DNA of 64,000 nucleotides from assembly GCA_049323455.1 (NCBI GenBank), contig JBMONF010000018.1, positions 59,447 to 123,446 on the forward strand, given 5' to 3'. The translations under genes were made by a program, and so were the position numbers. Under the pieces are notes generated by a model. The model had not been told where the DNA came from and did not search any database. It saw nothing but the letters and a program-made list of their open reading frames with translations. This DNA is from Hypericibacter sp049323455. GTDB taxonomy: Bacteria > Pseudomonadota > Alphaproteobacteria > Dongiales > Dongiaceae. This document shows, in pieces, positions 1 through 8,740 of the stretch; the stretch's first letter is position 1, and the number at the start of each line of letters is the position of its first letter.

Positions 1-36
1 TGCCCGGCCCCATCGGCGCCCGGCTCCGTGCGAACC

Positions 37-1083
37 TCAATGCGTATGGCGGTGATGGCTGTCGGGCAGATGTGCGTGCGCGTGCCGCAGTTTCGTATGA
101 ATATGGCGGTGGCTGTGCGGCTCGCCGGGCGGATCCTGCGGGCTGTGCGCGTGGCGGTGATGCTCGTCATGCACATGCCGATGCTCGTGCTCGATCGGCT
201 CATGCTCGTGCTCGTGGGCATGGCGCTCGGTCAGATGCAGCCACGCGCCCGCGGCCATGAGAGCGCCGGCCAGCAGAAGCTGAGCCGATAGCCCTTCTCC
301 CAGCAGCGGGATCGCGGCGGCGGCGCCGAGGAAGGGCGCCGTCGAGAAATAGGCGCCCGTGCGCGCCGTGCCGAGGTCGCGCAACGCCGTGACGAACAGG
401 ACGAGGCTCACGCCATAGCCGAAGAAGCCCACGAGCGTTGCGGCGGCCATCGTCGCCAGCGTTGGCAGCGAGGCCCCATGCGCGAAGGCGAGGGCGAGGC
501 TGACCGGCGCGGCGACGAGCCCCTTGAGCATGGCGGTCTGAACGGGATCGGCCAGTGAAACCCTGCGGGTCAGATTGTTGTCGAGCCCCCAAGCGAGACA
601 GGCGCCGACAATCGCGGCTGGGCCGAGCAGCCCCTGCAGACGCGCCTCGCCGTGCCAGGACAGAACCATCGCCCCGGCCACGATGAGGAACATGCCCATC
701 GCGATGCGGCGGTCGAAATTCTCACGAAAGGCGAACCAGGCAATCAGCGCGGTTGCGACCCCTTCGAGCGTGAAGAGCAGCGACGCGGTGGCCGCCTCGG
801 TTTGCGACAGACCGACCATCAGCAGGATCGGCCCGATGACACCGCCGAAGAGGATGGCGCCGCCGAGCCACGGAATGTCGCCGCGCGTCAAGGGCGCCTC
901 GACTTTCGCCCGCTGTGCCGATAGCGCCATCCGCAGCAGGGTCAGACCGACACCGGAGCCCAGATAGAAGAGGCCGGCCAGAAGCCAGGGATCGACGGCG
1001 CCGATCAGGAGCTTGGCAAGCGGCGTGGAAATGCCGAACAGGCCCGCAGCCGCGAGCGCACAGGAAATGGCCGAGTAGCGCAT
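37..1083 (-). CDS. EamA/DMT-family transporter with histidine-rich C-terminal tail
   Basis: Inner-membrane permease of the drug/metabolite transporter superfamily: about ten hydrophobic segments in two EamA halves cover residues 1-285. The last 63 residues (about 286-348) hold 23 histidines in HxH and HEHEH patterns, a feature of metal-handling proteins. The substrate cannot be read from sequence; the tail makes divalent metal export or metal sensing plausible, but that is inference. I start at the ATG at 1083, because the extra residues of a longer reading are Arg/Gly-rich and the transporter's first membrane helix begins directly after this Met. It is divergent from the patatin gene across 1084-1325. 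Confidence 0.8.
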   Translation of the reverse strand: MRYSAISCALAAAGLFGISTPLAKLLIGAVDPWLLAGLFYLGSGVGLTLLRMALSAQRAKVEAPLTRGDIPWLGGAILFGGVIGPILLMVGLSQTEAATASLLFTLEGVATALIAWFAFRENFDRRIAMGMFLIVAGAMVLSWHGEARLQGLLGPAAIVGACLAWGLDNNLTRRVSLADPVQTAMLKGLVAAPVSLALAFAHGASLPTLATMAAATLVGFFGYGVSLVLFVTALRDLGTARTGAYFSTAPFLGAAAAIPLLGEGLSAQLLLAGALMAAGAWLHLTERHAHEHEHEPIEHEHRHVHDEHHRHAHSPQDPPGEPHSHRHIHTKLRHAHAHLPDSHHRHTH

Positions 1084-1325
1084 GGCGTTCCGCCCGCTGC
1101 CTCCGTAACCGAAGACAAGGAAGAGCCAGCCTATCAAGCGGCACGGCAGAAGTTGAGCCTTCGGCCCGGACTGCCGGGATCGCCCTTCGGGCAGCCCACC
1201 CCGCCCTACTTCTCCGTTGCACAAAGCTGCGCCTTGAGCCTGCAATGAGGCTGGAACCGCCGCCCGAGTCGGCTCCAGGCTACTCCGGAGAAGCGCTTGC
1301 GAGCGGCGGTCGGCGAGGAAAGCCG

Positions 1326-3770
1326 GTGAAGGAAAAGGAACTTCGGCTGGCGCTGGTGTGCTACGGCGGCATCTCGCTCGCCGTCTATATGCATGGCATC
1401 ACCAAGGAGATCCTGAAGCTCGCCCGCGCCTCGCGCATCTATCACGCAAACCCGGACCGGACCCAGCGCGGCCAGACCCGCTTCGACGACCATCGCGCCT
1501 TGATCCCGGGCGAGGTCGACAGCGAGGCGGTCTATTTCGAGCTGCTGAAGTCGATCGGCGAGACCCTCGATCTCCGGGTCGTGGTCGATGCCGTGGCCGG
1601 CGCCTCGGCTGGCGGCATCAACGGGATCATCCTGGCGCGCGCGCTGGCGCACGACCTCTCGATCGACCATATGCGCGAGGCCTGGATCGAGGAGGCCGAC
1701 GTCACGCAGCTTCTGGCCGAGACCAGCCGGGCCAGGCCGTGGAGCAAGTGGGTGCTGCACCCGATCCTGTGGCTGGCCTATCGGCTGCCGGCGGTCGGCG
1801 TGCGGGCGGACCGGGAGGTGCGGCGCAAGCTCTCGACTTTCTTTCGCTCGCGCTGGTTCAAGCCGCCCTTCGACGGCAACAAGTTCCTAGGCCTGCTCTA
1901 CGATGCCATGAAAGCGATGCGTCGCCCGGGCCAGGTCGGCGGCTCGCTGCTGCCGGTGGGCCATGTCCTCGATCTCTGTGTGACGCTGACGGATTTCTTC
2001 GGCTATGCGCGGCCCATCGCCATCAACAGTCCGCCGGTGATCCAGGAGCGCGAGCACAGCCATTTGCTCCGCTTCCACTACTGCCGCTGGAGCGACGGCA
2101 CGGAAGTCTCCGACCTCGACGACGACAACCTGCCGGCGCTCGCCTTCGCCGCGCGCGCGACCTCCTCCTTTCCCGGCGCCTTTCCGCCGACACAGCTCAA
2201 GGACCTCGAGGCGCTGGTGGCCAAGCGGGGCGTAAGCTGGCTCCACCGCGACCGGTTCCTGGCCGCCAATTTCGCCGACTATGTCGATCGCGAGAGCGCT
2301 CCGTTCCGCACCTCGTTCCTCGACGGCAGCGTGGTCGACAACAAGCCCTTCGCGCCGGTGGTGGAGGCGATCCGCACCAAGCCCGCCTACCGCAATGTCG
2401 ATCGCCGGATCGTTTATATCGATCCCGATCCGGAGCAACCGCCGCCGCCGCCGGGCGGCGAGGTGCCGGGCTTCTTCAACACGCTCAAGGCGTCGCTGTC
2501 GGACATTCCGCGCAACGAGCCGGTCTACGAGGACCTAGCATGGGTCAGCCGGTTCAACGAGAACATCCGGCGCATGCGCAGCGTGCTGGAGGCGGCGCGC
2601 CCCGAGATCACGCGGCTGGTGTCGCTGGTGATGCAGGAGGAGCCGCTCTCGGCCGACTTCGAGGACTCCATTCACCGCTGGCGCGACGCGGCCAACGGCG
2701 TCGCCGCCCGCGAGGCGCGCTACACCTATCAGATCTACGCACGCCTGAAGATGGTCGACCTGGTGGATCACCTGGTGCGGCTGCTCTACGCGGTTTGCGG
2801 CATCGACGCGGCGTCGCCCTTTCGTTCGACCCTGCCCCGGCTCCTCGCCGCCTGGATCGAGAGCCAAGGGGCAAGGCTGCCGGACGGGCCCATACCGCTT
2901 GCCGTGCCGCGAACGAGCGGCGCCGAGAAACCGGGCTGGATCCGGTTCCTGGCGAGCTATGACATCGAGTTTCGCCGACGGCGCCTCGCCTTCCTGATTC
3001 GCGGGCTCAACCGCCTTTACGGGCAGCTCGACAATCCGAGCTTCGCCGGCGTCAGCTCGGAGCAACTGGACGAGCTCAAGGCCAAGTTCTACCGCCCGCT
3101 GCATCAGTTGCGCCGCTACGCCAGCGGCGATCTGGCGGCTCCCGCGATCGCCAAGGAGCTCAGGGCGGCCACCGGCCGCGCGACCGCCGGCTCGTTTCCC
3201 ATCGCCGAGATCATGAAGCGGCTGGACGAGACGCTCAATCTTTCCGGCATCGATGCCTATGTCGACGGCGTGCTGGCGGCCGTCGTCAGGAACAACTGGT
3301 CGCCGGCCCTCCATCGCGAGCTGCTGATGCACTATGTCGGGTTCGCGTTCTGGGACGTGCTGACCTTCCCGATCTCCGACTGGCGCGACATCGAGGAGCA
3401 TGAGGAAGTGCGGGTCGATCGCATCAGCCCCGAGGACGCCGTCAGCCTCTCCGGCGCGAAAGGATCGAAGGTGCTGCAGGGCATCGCGTTCGGCCACTTC
3501 GGCGGCTTCTTCAGCCGGCCGCACCGGGAGAACGACTACTTGTGGGGGCGGCTGCATGGCGCCGAGCGCCTGATCGACATTCTCTGCGACGCGGCGGCAC
3601 GCGAGAGGGCGGCCGACAAGTTGGACCTTCCGGCCGTCAAGAAGGCGGCGTTCCGGGCGATCCTCGACGCCGAGCACCGGCATCTGTCGATCAAACCCGA
3701 CATCGAGGCCTTGATGGAGAAAGCCGAGGCCCCGAGGGGGAAGCGAGGCAGAGCCGGCAGGGCCGCTTAG
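1326..3770 (+). CDS. patatin-like phospholipase/acyl hydrolase
   Basis: Large (814 aa) patatin-related protein, a predicted serine lipid acyl hydrolase with a Ser-Asp dyad. Visible: the N-terminal beta strand and glycine-rich oxyanion loop (LALVCYGGISLAVYMHG), the nucleophile elbow GASAGG with Ser94, and the DGS motif with Asp333. The roughly 450 residues after the patatin core are mostly helical and match the long C-terminal extension of the alphaproteobacterial patatin-related family. The GTG at 1326 is chosen because GAGGAA lies 5 nt upstream; an in-frame ATG at 1245 would add 27 residues but has no Shine-Dalgarno. No signal peptide, so probably cytoplasmic or peripheral to the membrane. 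Substrate unknown. Confidence 0.85.
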   Translation: MKEKELRLALVCYGGISLAVYMHGITKEILKLARASRIYHANPDRTQRGQTRFDDHRALIPGEVDSEAVYFELLKSIGETLDLRVVVDAVAGASAGGINGIILARALAHDLSIDHMREAWIEEADVTQLLAETSRARPWSKWVLHPILWLAYRLPAVGVRADREVRRKLSTFFRSRWFKPPFDGNKFLGLLYDAMKAMRRPGQVGGSLLPVGHVLDLCVTLTDFFGYARPIAINSPPVIQEREHSHLLRFHYCRWSDGTEVSDLDDDNLPALAFAARATSSFPGAFPPTQLKDLEALVAKRGVSWLHRDRFLAANFADYVDRESAPFRTSFLDGSVVDNKPFAPVVEAIRTKPAYRNVDRRIVYIDPDPEQPPPPPGGEVPGFFNTLKASLSDIPRNEPVYEDLAWVSRFNENIRRMRSVLEAARPEITRLVSLVMQEEPLSADFEDSIHRWRDAANGVAAREARYTYQIYARLKMVDLVDHLVRLLYAVCGIDAASPFRSTLPRLLAAWIESQGARLPDGPIPLAVPRTSGAEKPGWIRFLASYDIEFRRRRLAFLIRGLNRLYGQLDNPSFAGVSSEQLDELKAKFYRPLHQLRRYASGDLAAPAIAKELRAATGRATAGSFPIAEIMKRLDETLNLSGIDAYVDGVLAAVVRNNWSPALHRELLMHYVGFAFWDVLTFPISDWRDIEEHEEVRVDRISPEDAVSLSGAKGSKVLQGIAFGHFGGFFSRPHRENDYLWGRLHGAERLIDILCDAAARERAADKLDLPAVKKAAFRAILDAEHRHLSIKPDIEALMEKAEAPRGKRGRAGRAA

Positions 3771-3804
3771 AACCGATCTTGCCCCGGTGAAATTGCAACG
3801 CAGC

Positions 3805-3974
3805 CGTCATTCCCGCGAAAAGCGGGAACCCAGGGACAGCCGACGAGCGCCCTGGGCCCCGGCTTTCGCCGGGGCGACGAAAGTATATTCAAACGGGAAG
3901 TGCTCTAGCGGGCGAAGCCGTCGGGCGCGGAGGTGACGAAGGGTGTTCCACTTGAACGGGATATGCTCCGAGGC
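3805..3974. repeat. Composite palindromic intergenic repeat, copy A
   Basis: Noncoding 3' region of the patatin gene. It holds two hairpins with GAAA/TTTC-type loops, TTCCCGC/GCGGGAA near 3810 and CCCCGGC/GCCGGGG near 3857, which together form one larger inverted repeat. About 70 nt further lies a box (about 3942-3973) whose reverse complement contains TTCAAGTGGAACACC. The same boxes recur at 20062-20172 in a different relative arrangement, so this looks like a dispersed repeat family rather than a simple terminator. Confidence 0.7.
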
Positions 3975-4029
3975 GGCTTTCCAGTTTGATCGGAGACCCC
4001 TCTCCGTATCTCACCGTCTCGCCGTTCCG

Positions 4030-4410
4030 CTACCAGGACAGGTCCTTGCCGTCCTTGAGTTGGGCCAAATCCATGCTGCCTGTGACCGGATCGACCCAGA
4101 TGATCTGCTGGCGATCGCGATAAAGGGCCATGCAGTTCTCGGCGCCGTCCAGCCAGGTCATGCAGTGCTGGGTCTGCTTGGCGACCCAGCGGCCGGTCCG
4201 GGTCTGGCCGTTCTGCTCCTCGTCGATCATGGTGCCGTCGGCGGCGAAATAGATGCGGTAGGGAACGTTGCCGCGATAGCCATATGCCGTCTTGTTCGAC
4301 AGGAGTTCCTTGATCTCGCTGCCGCTGAGCTTCAGTCGTTCCGCAGCGGCCGGTTGCGCGACAACGGCGGCCAGAGCCAAAAGTAACGAAATGATGAACG
4401 CGCGCTGCAT
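4030..4410 (-). CDS. small secreted protein of unknown function
   Basis: A 126-residue protein with a clear Sec signal peptide (hydrophobic stretch at residues 5-18, AxA-type cleavage near residue 23), so probably periplasmic. The mature part begins with SGSEIKELLSNKTAYGY and contains a GTM-x-GRW-like strand pattern and two cysteines (in HCMTW and NCMAL) that could form a disulfide. It resembles short alphaproteobacterial secreted proteins built of small beta strands, but I recognise no named function. Monocistronic; the next gene upstream on this strand is soxG, about 0.4 kb away. Confidence 0.7.
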   Translation of the reverse strand: MQRAFIISLLLALAAVVAQPAAAERLKLSGSEIKELLSNKTAYGYRGNVPYRIYFAADGTMIDEEQNGQTRTGRWVAKQTQHCMTWLDGAENCMALYRDRQQIIWVDPVTGSMDLAQLKDGKDLSW

Positions 4411-4804
4411 CGGTTAACTCCCCCTTTAGGAACGCTGTCCGATAGAACCGGGCGGCCCCTCATGGAGCGAAGCAGCGTCCTTTCTTGCAGACTACGGTAA
4501 AGAAAGGGCGAATCGCCTGTGACAGAGTTGTGGCGAAGATCGAAGTCATAAGAATTTAGTCATGGGCGAGGGCCCGGCGATGCCCCACGGCCGGGCGCGG
4601 GGCGAAGCCCGGGCGTTCGCGTGTCTGCGGCGACGCGCCGGCGCCCGGCGCGTCAGCCCGCCCGATCGCGGATTCAACTTATGGCAGAGCGAGGCGAAGG
4701 GCCGCCACGCCCGCCGGCGCGGCGCCCCGACGAAGCTTCGGGGGAAGAGAAACGGGCAAGCGCGGGCTATCGGCGGGGCACGGCCCCGCCGGCACCCGCC
4801 TTCG
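4411..4804. other. gene-free spacer downstream of soxG, with hairpins
   Basis: No convincing gene in 394 nt. Two perfect hairpins are visible: a 10-bp stem with a 3-nt loop at 4632-4654 and a 9-bp stem (CGGCGGGGC, loop ACG) at 4771-4791. The second lies 14 nt beyond the soxG stop, where the sox transcript would end, but no U-tract follows it, so an intrinsic terminator is only possible. The 4440-4560 part is less GC-rich and could carry the promoter of the secreted-protein gene. Confidence 0.4.
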
Positions 4805-5425
4805 TCAGTCGCCGAGGACCGCCACCTTGAAGCCGGCGCTGGCGCGCTCGAGCCAGCGCCAGAGATGGTCGGCAAAGCTGTTGAGAACGGCGATTTCGAA
4901 GGTCGGCCGCTCGTCGATCTGCTCCAGGATGATATTGGCGCCGACCATCCCGCTCTGGGCGCACCCGCCCGGCCCGAAAGCGCGCGGATGGAGATCGAGG
5001 CTGCAGCCCTTGGCCAAGAGCTCGCGCGCCTTGGATCCGCCCACCAGGATGCAGGTGCGCGCCTCGCTCACGTCGGTGACGGCGGCATGCTGCCCGGCCA
5101 AGCTCGAGCGCAAGCTACGGGCGAGATCGGCCTCGCGTCCCACGGGCCCGACCAGCAGCCATTCGCTGGGGCCGAGCCAGAGCGCCCTGATCTCGCCGCC
5201 GCGCGCGACCCGGTTGGGCTCGGTCGGGAGCGAGAGGCCGGCAGCCTGGCGCACGGCGTCGAGGAAGGCAGCATCGGCTGCATTGCCGCGCAGATTGATC
5301 TGGCAGCGATGCGGGCGCTCGCCGAGCAGGATCTCGGCGTCCTGGACGGCGGCCACCTGCGCCGCCGCGCGGGCGCTGAGGCCGAAATGGGCGAGCGGCG
5401 AGCGCCGCAGATAGGGCTCAACCAT
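4805..5425 (-). CDS. soxG: sarcosine oxidase gamma subunit
   Basis: Gamma subunit (206 aa, usual size) of the heterotetrameric sarcosine oxidase, which oxidatively demethylates sarcosine to glycine and passes the methyl group as methylene-tetrahydrofolate or formaldehyde. The sequence has the SoxG/GcvT-like fold signatures: the RSPLAHFG-type start, then QINLRGNA, LWLGPSEWLL, TDVSEARTCILVGG and LHPRAFGPGGCAQSGM. Last gene of the soxBDAG operon. Its ATG (5425) overlaps the end of soxA by 8 nt, implying translational coupling. SoxG is small and divergent, so the call relies partly on its position. Confidence 0.9.
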   Translation of the reverse strand: MVEPYLRRSPLAHFGLSARAAAQVAAVQDAEILLGERPHRCQINLRGNAADAAFLDAVRQAAGLSLPTEPNRVARGGEIRALWLGPSEWLLVGPVGREADLARSLRSSLAGQHAAVTDVSEARTCILVGGSKARELLAKGCSLDLHPRAFGPGGCAQSGMVGANIILEQIDERPTFEIAVLNSFADHLWRWLERASAGFKVAVLGD

Positions 5426-8400
5426 TGATGCGGGTTCCTTCGGGATCGAAGAAGCGGGGCTCGGTCACCTTGGCCCGGATGGTGCGGTCGGGCAGGGGGA
5501 TGAAGACCGTGTCGCCCATGCGGTTGCGGCCGTTCTTCACCACTGCCATGGCGATCGAGCGGCCGACATTGGGGCTGTAATAGCTCGAGGTGACATGGCC
5601 GATCATCTTCATGGGCGGCTTGCGCTCGAGCTCGGCCACGATCTGGCCGCCCTCGGGGATCACCTCGCTCGGGTTCTCCGCGAGCAGGCCCACCAGATGC
5701 TTGCGGTCGGGCCGCGCCGTGTCGGAGCGCCGGAGCGAGCGCCGGCCGAGGAAGTCGGATTTCGACTTGGCCACGATCCAGTCCATGCCCAGGTCCTGCG
5801 GCGTCTGGGTGCCGTCGGTCTCCTGGCCGACGATGATGTAGCCCTTCTCGGCGCGCAGCACATGCATGGCCTCGGTGCCGTAGGGCGTGATGCCGTACTT
5901 TTCGCCGGCCGCCATCAGCGCTTCCCACAGGGCGAGCCCGTAGCTCGCGGGCACGTTCACCTCGAAGGTGAGCTCGCCCGTAAAGCTGATGCGCATGACC
6001 CGCGCGGGGATGCCGGCCACATGGCCTTCCTTGAAGGACATGAACGGGAAGGCGGCATCGTCGAGCGGAATGTCGGTGGTGACCTCGGAAAGGAGCTTGC
6101 GCGCCATCGGGCCGTTGATGCCGACCGTGGCGTACTGCTCCGTGACCGAAGTGCACCAGACCCTCATGTCGGGCCACTCGCACTGCAGCCATTCCTCGAG
6201 CCAGCCCAGCACGCGCGCGGCGTTGCCGGTCGTGGTGCTCATGAGGAAATGGTTCTCGCCGAGCCGCGTGGTGACGCCGTCGTCGAACACCATGCCGTCC
6301 TCGCCCAGCATCAGGCCGTAGCGGCAGCGCCCGACCTCGAGCTTGGCCCAGGCGTTGCTGTAGACCATGTTGAGGAGCCTGGCGGTGTCGGGGCCCTGCA
6401 GGTCGATCTTACCGAGCGTCGAGGCATCGACGATGCCGACACTGGTGCGCGCTGCCTTGACCTCGCGGTTGACGGCGTCATGCATGGTCTCGCCGGGCCT
6501 GGGGTAGTACCAGGCGCGCCGCCATTGCCCGACATTCTCGAACAAGGCGCCGGCCTTCTCGTGCCAGCCATGCATGGGCGTGCGCCGGATCGGGTCGAAC
6601 AGGTCGCCATGCTCGTGTCCGACGAAGGCGCCGATGGTGACGGGCACATAGGGCGCGCGGAAAGTGGTGAAGCCGACCTCGGGGATCTGCGCGTCCCTGA
6701 GCTCGGCCATGATGGCGAGCGCGTTGACGTTGCTGGTCTTGCCCTGGTCCGTGCCCATGCCCATAGTGGTGTAGCGCTTCAGGTGCTCGACCGAGCGGTA
6801 GCCCTCGCGATGCGCCAACGCCACGTCGGCGGCGGTCACGTCGTTCTGATGGTCGACGAAATGCTTGCCGCCCTGGCCCAGCGGCTTGTCGGAGGGCACC
6901 AGCCAGAGCGGGCGCAAGGGCTGCTCCTCCGGCTCGGGCGAGTTCACGGCCGGGCTCATGCCGGCGCCGGAGGCGAAGCCGGTATCGGCCGCGGCGATGC
7001 GGCCGGCCTCGAAGCCTTGTGCCAGGCAGTCCGAGGTGCGCAACGCGCCGTTGCAGGCGCCAGCCACCCGTGTGGCCTCGAGCGGCCGGTCCGGCAGGAA
7101 GGCGGCCAAAGCCTCGTCGTATTTGAGCTTGCCGCGCGACTGCGAGAAGAGGTGGACGGTCGGGTTCCAGCCGCCCGAGACCAGGAGCGCGTCGCAATCG
7201 ATCCGGCGCGCGCTGCCGCCGACCCCGTCGCCGGCCGCGTTGAGCGCCATGACGGTCACGCCCTGGATGCGCTTCTTGCCCTGGGTGCCGGTGATGGCAT
7301 GGCCCGCCAGGAGCTCGATGCCGCGCGCGCGTGCGGCCTGCGGCAGCGCGCCGGTGGGCTCGGGCCTGGCATCGACGATGGCCGCGACCGTCGCACCCGC
7401 ATCCATCAGATCGAGGGCCGCGCGGTAGGCGCCGTCGTTGTTGGTGAAGAGCACGGTCTTATGGCCGGGCACGACACCATAGCGGTGCAGATAGGCCCGC
7501 GCGGCCGAGGCCAGCATCGTGCCGGGCCGGTCGTTGTCGGCGAAGACCATGGGCCGCTCGATGGCACCGGCGGCGAGCACCACCTGCTTGGCGCGCACCT
7601 TCCAGAGGCGCTGGCGCGGGCCGGCGGCGTTCGGGCCGAGATGGTCGGTCACGCGCTCGATCAGCTCGACGTGGTTGTAGTCGTAATAACCGAAGGCGGT
7701 GGTGCGGCCGAGCAGCCTGACCTCGGGCATGGCGCCGAGCTCGGCTACAATCGCGGCGACCCATTCCGCGGCCGGCTTGCCGTCGATGATCTCGCCCGGG
7801 CTCGACAAGAGCTGGCCGCCGAACTCGGCCTGCTCGTCGCAAAGGATGACGCGGGCCCCGGTGCGGCCCGCGGCCAGCGCCGCGGCAAGGCCGGCGGGGC
7901 CCCCGCCCACGACCATCACGTCGCAATGCGCGAAAGTCTTGTCGTACTGATCGGGATCGGGATCGGTCGGGCAGTGCCCGAGGCCGGCCGCGCGGCGGAT
8001 GAAGTACTCGTACTTCATCCAGAAGCCCGGCGGCCACATGAAGGTCTTGTAGTAGAAGCCGGCCGGGAAGAAACGCGACAGCGCGCTGTTGACCTCGCCG
8101 ATGTCGAGCTCGACCGAGGGCCAGCAATTCTGGCTTTCGGCCGTGAGCCCCTCGAAGAGCTCGATCTGCGTGGCGCGGATATTGGGCTCGGTGCGCGCAC
8201 CCACGCCGAGCTGCACCAGCCCGTTCGGCTCCTCGGAGCCGGCGGTCATGATCCCGCGCGGGCGGTGATACTTGAAGCTGCGGCCGACCAGACTGACACC
8301 GTTGGCGATCAGGGCCGAGGCCAGCGTGTCGCCCTTGTAGCCGTAGTAGGTGCGGCCGTTGAAGGTGAAGCGCAGCGGCTGGCTGCGATCGATGCGCCCG

Positions 8401-8432
8401 CGCTCGGGCAGGCGGTAGCTCTGGCGGCTCAT
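5418..8432 (-). CDS. soxA: sarcosine oxidase alpha subunit
   Basis: Alpha subunit (1004 aa) of heterotetrameric sarcosine oxidase. N-terminal 2Fe-2S ferredoxin-like fold region (FTFNGRTYYGYKGDTLASAL) and the RSFKYHRPRG segment; a FAD/NAD-binding domain with VMVVGGGPAGLAAA near residue 175; then, from about residue 600, the GcvT-like tetrahydrofolate domain (VGIVDASTLGKIDLQGPD, FTGELTFEVNVP, GTEAMHVLRAEKGYIIVGQETDGT). It binds NAD, relays electrons to the beta-subunit flavins and accepts the methyl carbon on folate. soxD ends 13 nt upstream; soxG overlaps the 3' end. Product is cytoplasmic. Confidence 0.97.
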   Translation of the reverse strand: MSRQSYRLPERGRIDRSQPLRFTFNGRTYYGYKGDTLASALIANGVSLVGRSFKYHRPRGIMTAGSEEPNGLVQLGVGARTEPNIRATQIELFEGLTAESQNCWPSVELDIGEVNSALSRFFPAGFYYKTFMWPPGFWMKYEYFIRRAAGLGHCPTDPDPDQYDKTFAHCDVMVVGGGPAGLAAALAAGRTGARVILCDEQAEFGGQLLSSPGEIIDGKPAAEWVAAIVAELGAMPEVRLLGRTTAFGYYDYNHVELIERVTDHLGPNAAGPRQRLWKVRAKQVVLAAGAIERPMVFADNDRPGTMLASAARAYLHRYGVVPGHKTVLFTNNDGAYRAALDLMDAGATVAAIVDARPEPTGALPQAARARGIELLAGHAITGTQGKKRIQGVTVMALNAAGDGVGGSARRIDCDALLVSGGWNPTVHLFSQSRGKLKYDEALAAFLPDRPLEATRVAGACNGALRTSDCLAQGFEAGRIAAADTGFASGAGMSPAVNSPEPEEQPLRPLWLVPSDKPLGQGGKHFVDHQNDVTAADVALAHREGYRSVEHLKRYTTMGMGTDQGKTSNVNALAIMAELRDAQIPEVGFTTFRAPYVPVTIGAFVGHEHGDLFDPIRRTPMHGWHEKAGALFENVGQWRRAWYYPRPGETMHDAVNREVKAARTSVGIVDASTLGKIDLQGPDTARLLNMVYSNAWAKLEVGRCRYGLMLGEDGMVFDDGVTTRLGENHFLMSTTTGNAARVLGWLEEWLQCEWPDMRVWCTSVTEQYATVGINGPMARKLLSEVTTDIPLDDAAFPFMSFKEGHVAGIPARVMRISFTGELTFEVNVPASYGLALWEALMAAGEKYGITPYGTEAMHVLRAEKGYIIVGQETDGTQTPQDLGMDWIVAKSKSDFLGRRSLRRSDTARPDRKHLVGLLAENPSEVIPEGGQIVAELERKPPMKMIGHVTSSYYSPNVGRSIAMAVVKNGRNRMGDTVFIPLPDRTIRAKVTEPRFFDPEGTRING

Positions 8433-8445
8433 GACGCGCGCTCCC

Positions 8446-8727
8446 TCACTTCACATGGCCCGGCGGCGGCTCGCCCATCTTGTAGACGGCGAGGATGCGA
8501 TGCGTGACCGTATCCCGGGCCACGTTGAACCAGCGCCGGCAGCCGCGCGCATGCAGCCAGCGCTCGAAATGCACGCCCTTGGGGTTCTTGCGCATGAAGA
8601 GGTAGTCCGCCCATTCGGCGTCGCTCATCTGGTCCTGGTTCTGCGGGCGCGCGATATGCGCCTCGTGGCCGTAAGCGAATTCGGTCTCCTCGCGCGCGCC
8701 GCAATAGGGGCAGGGAATCAGCAGCAT
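8446..8727 (-). CDS. soxD: sarcosine oxidase delta subunit
   Basis: The 93-residue zinc-binding delta subunit that completes the alpha-beta-gamma-delta complex. Family marks: N-terminal IPCPYCG with the two zinc cysteines, the DxxMSDxEWADYLFMRKNPKG block, the ERW.H..GCRRWFNVARDT block carrying further zinc ligands, and the C-terminal Y.MGEPPP. Lies 13 nt after soxB and 13 nt before soxA on the same strand, the standard B-D-A-G order. Confidence 0.97.
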   Translation of the reverse strand: MLLIPCPYCGAREETEFAYGHEAHIARPQNQDQMSDAEWADYLFMRKNPKGVHFERWLHARGCRRWFNVARDTVTHRILAVYKMGEPPPGHVK

Positions 8728-8740
8728 GGAGGCTGGTCCT

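Noticed and set aside
1245..1325. longer N-terminus for the patatin-like protein from the ATG at 1245
   Set aside because: No SD there, while GTG 1326 has GAGGAA 5 nt upstream and starts at the domain border.
4771..4791. intrinsic terminator after soxG
   Set aside because: Good stem but no U-tract; kept only as a possible structure in the spacer.
5595..8507. 970-codon open frame opposite soxA
   Set aside because: High-GC third-position shadow of soxA; composition is Gly/Arg/His-rich with no domain, and soxA is certain.
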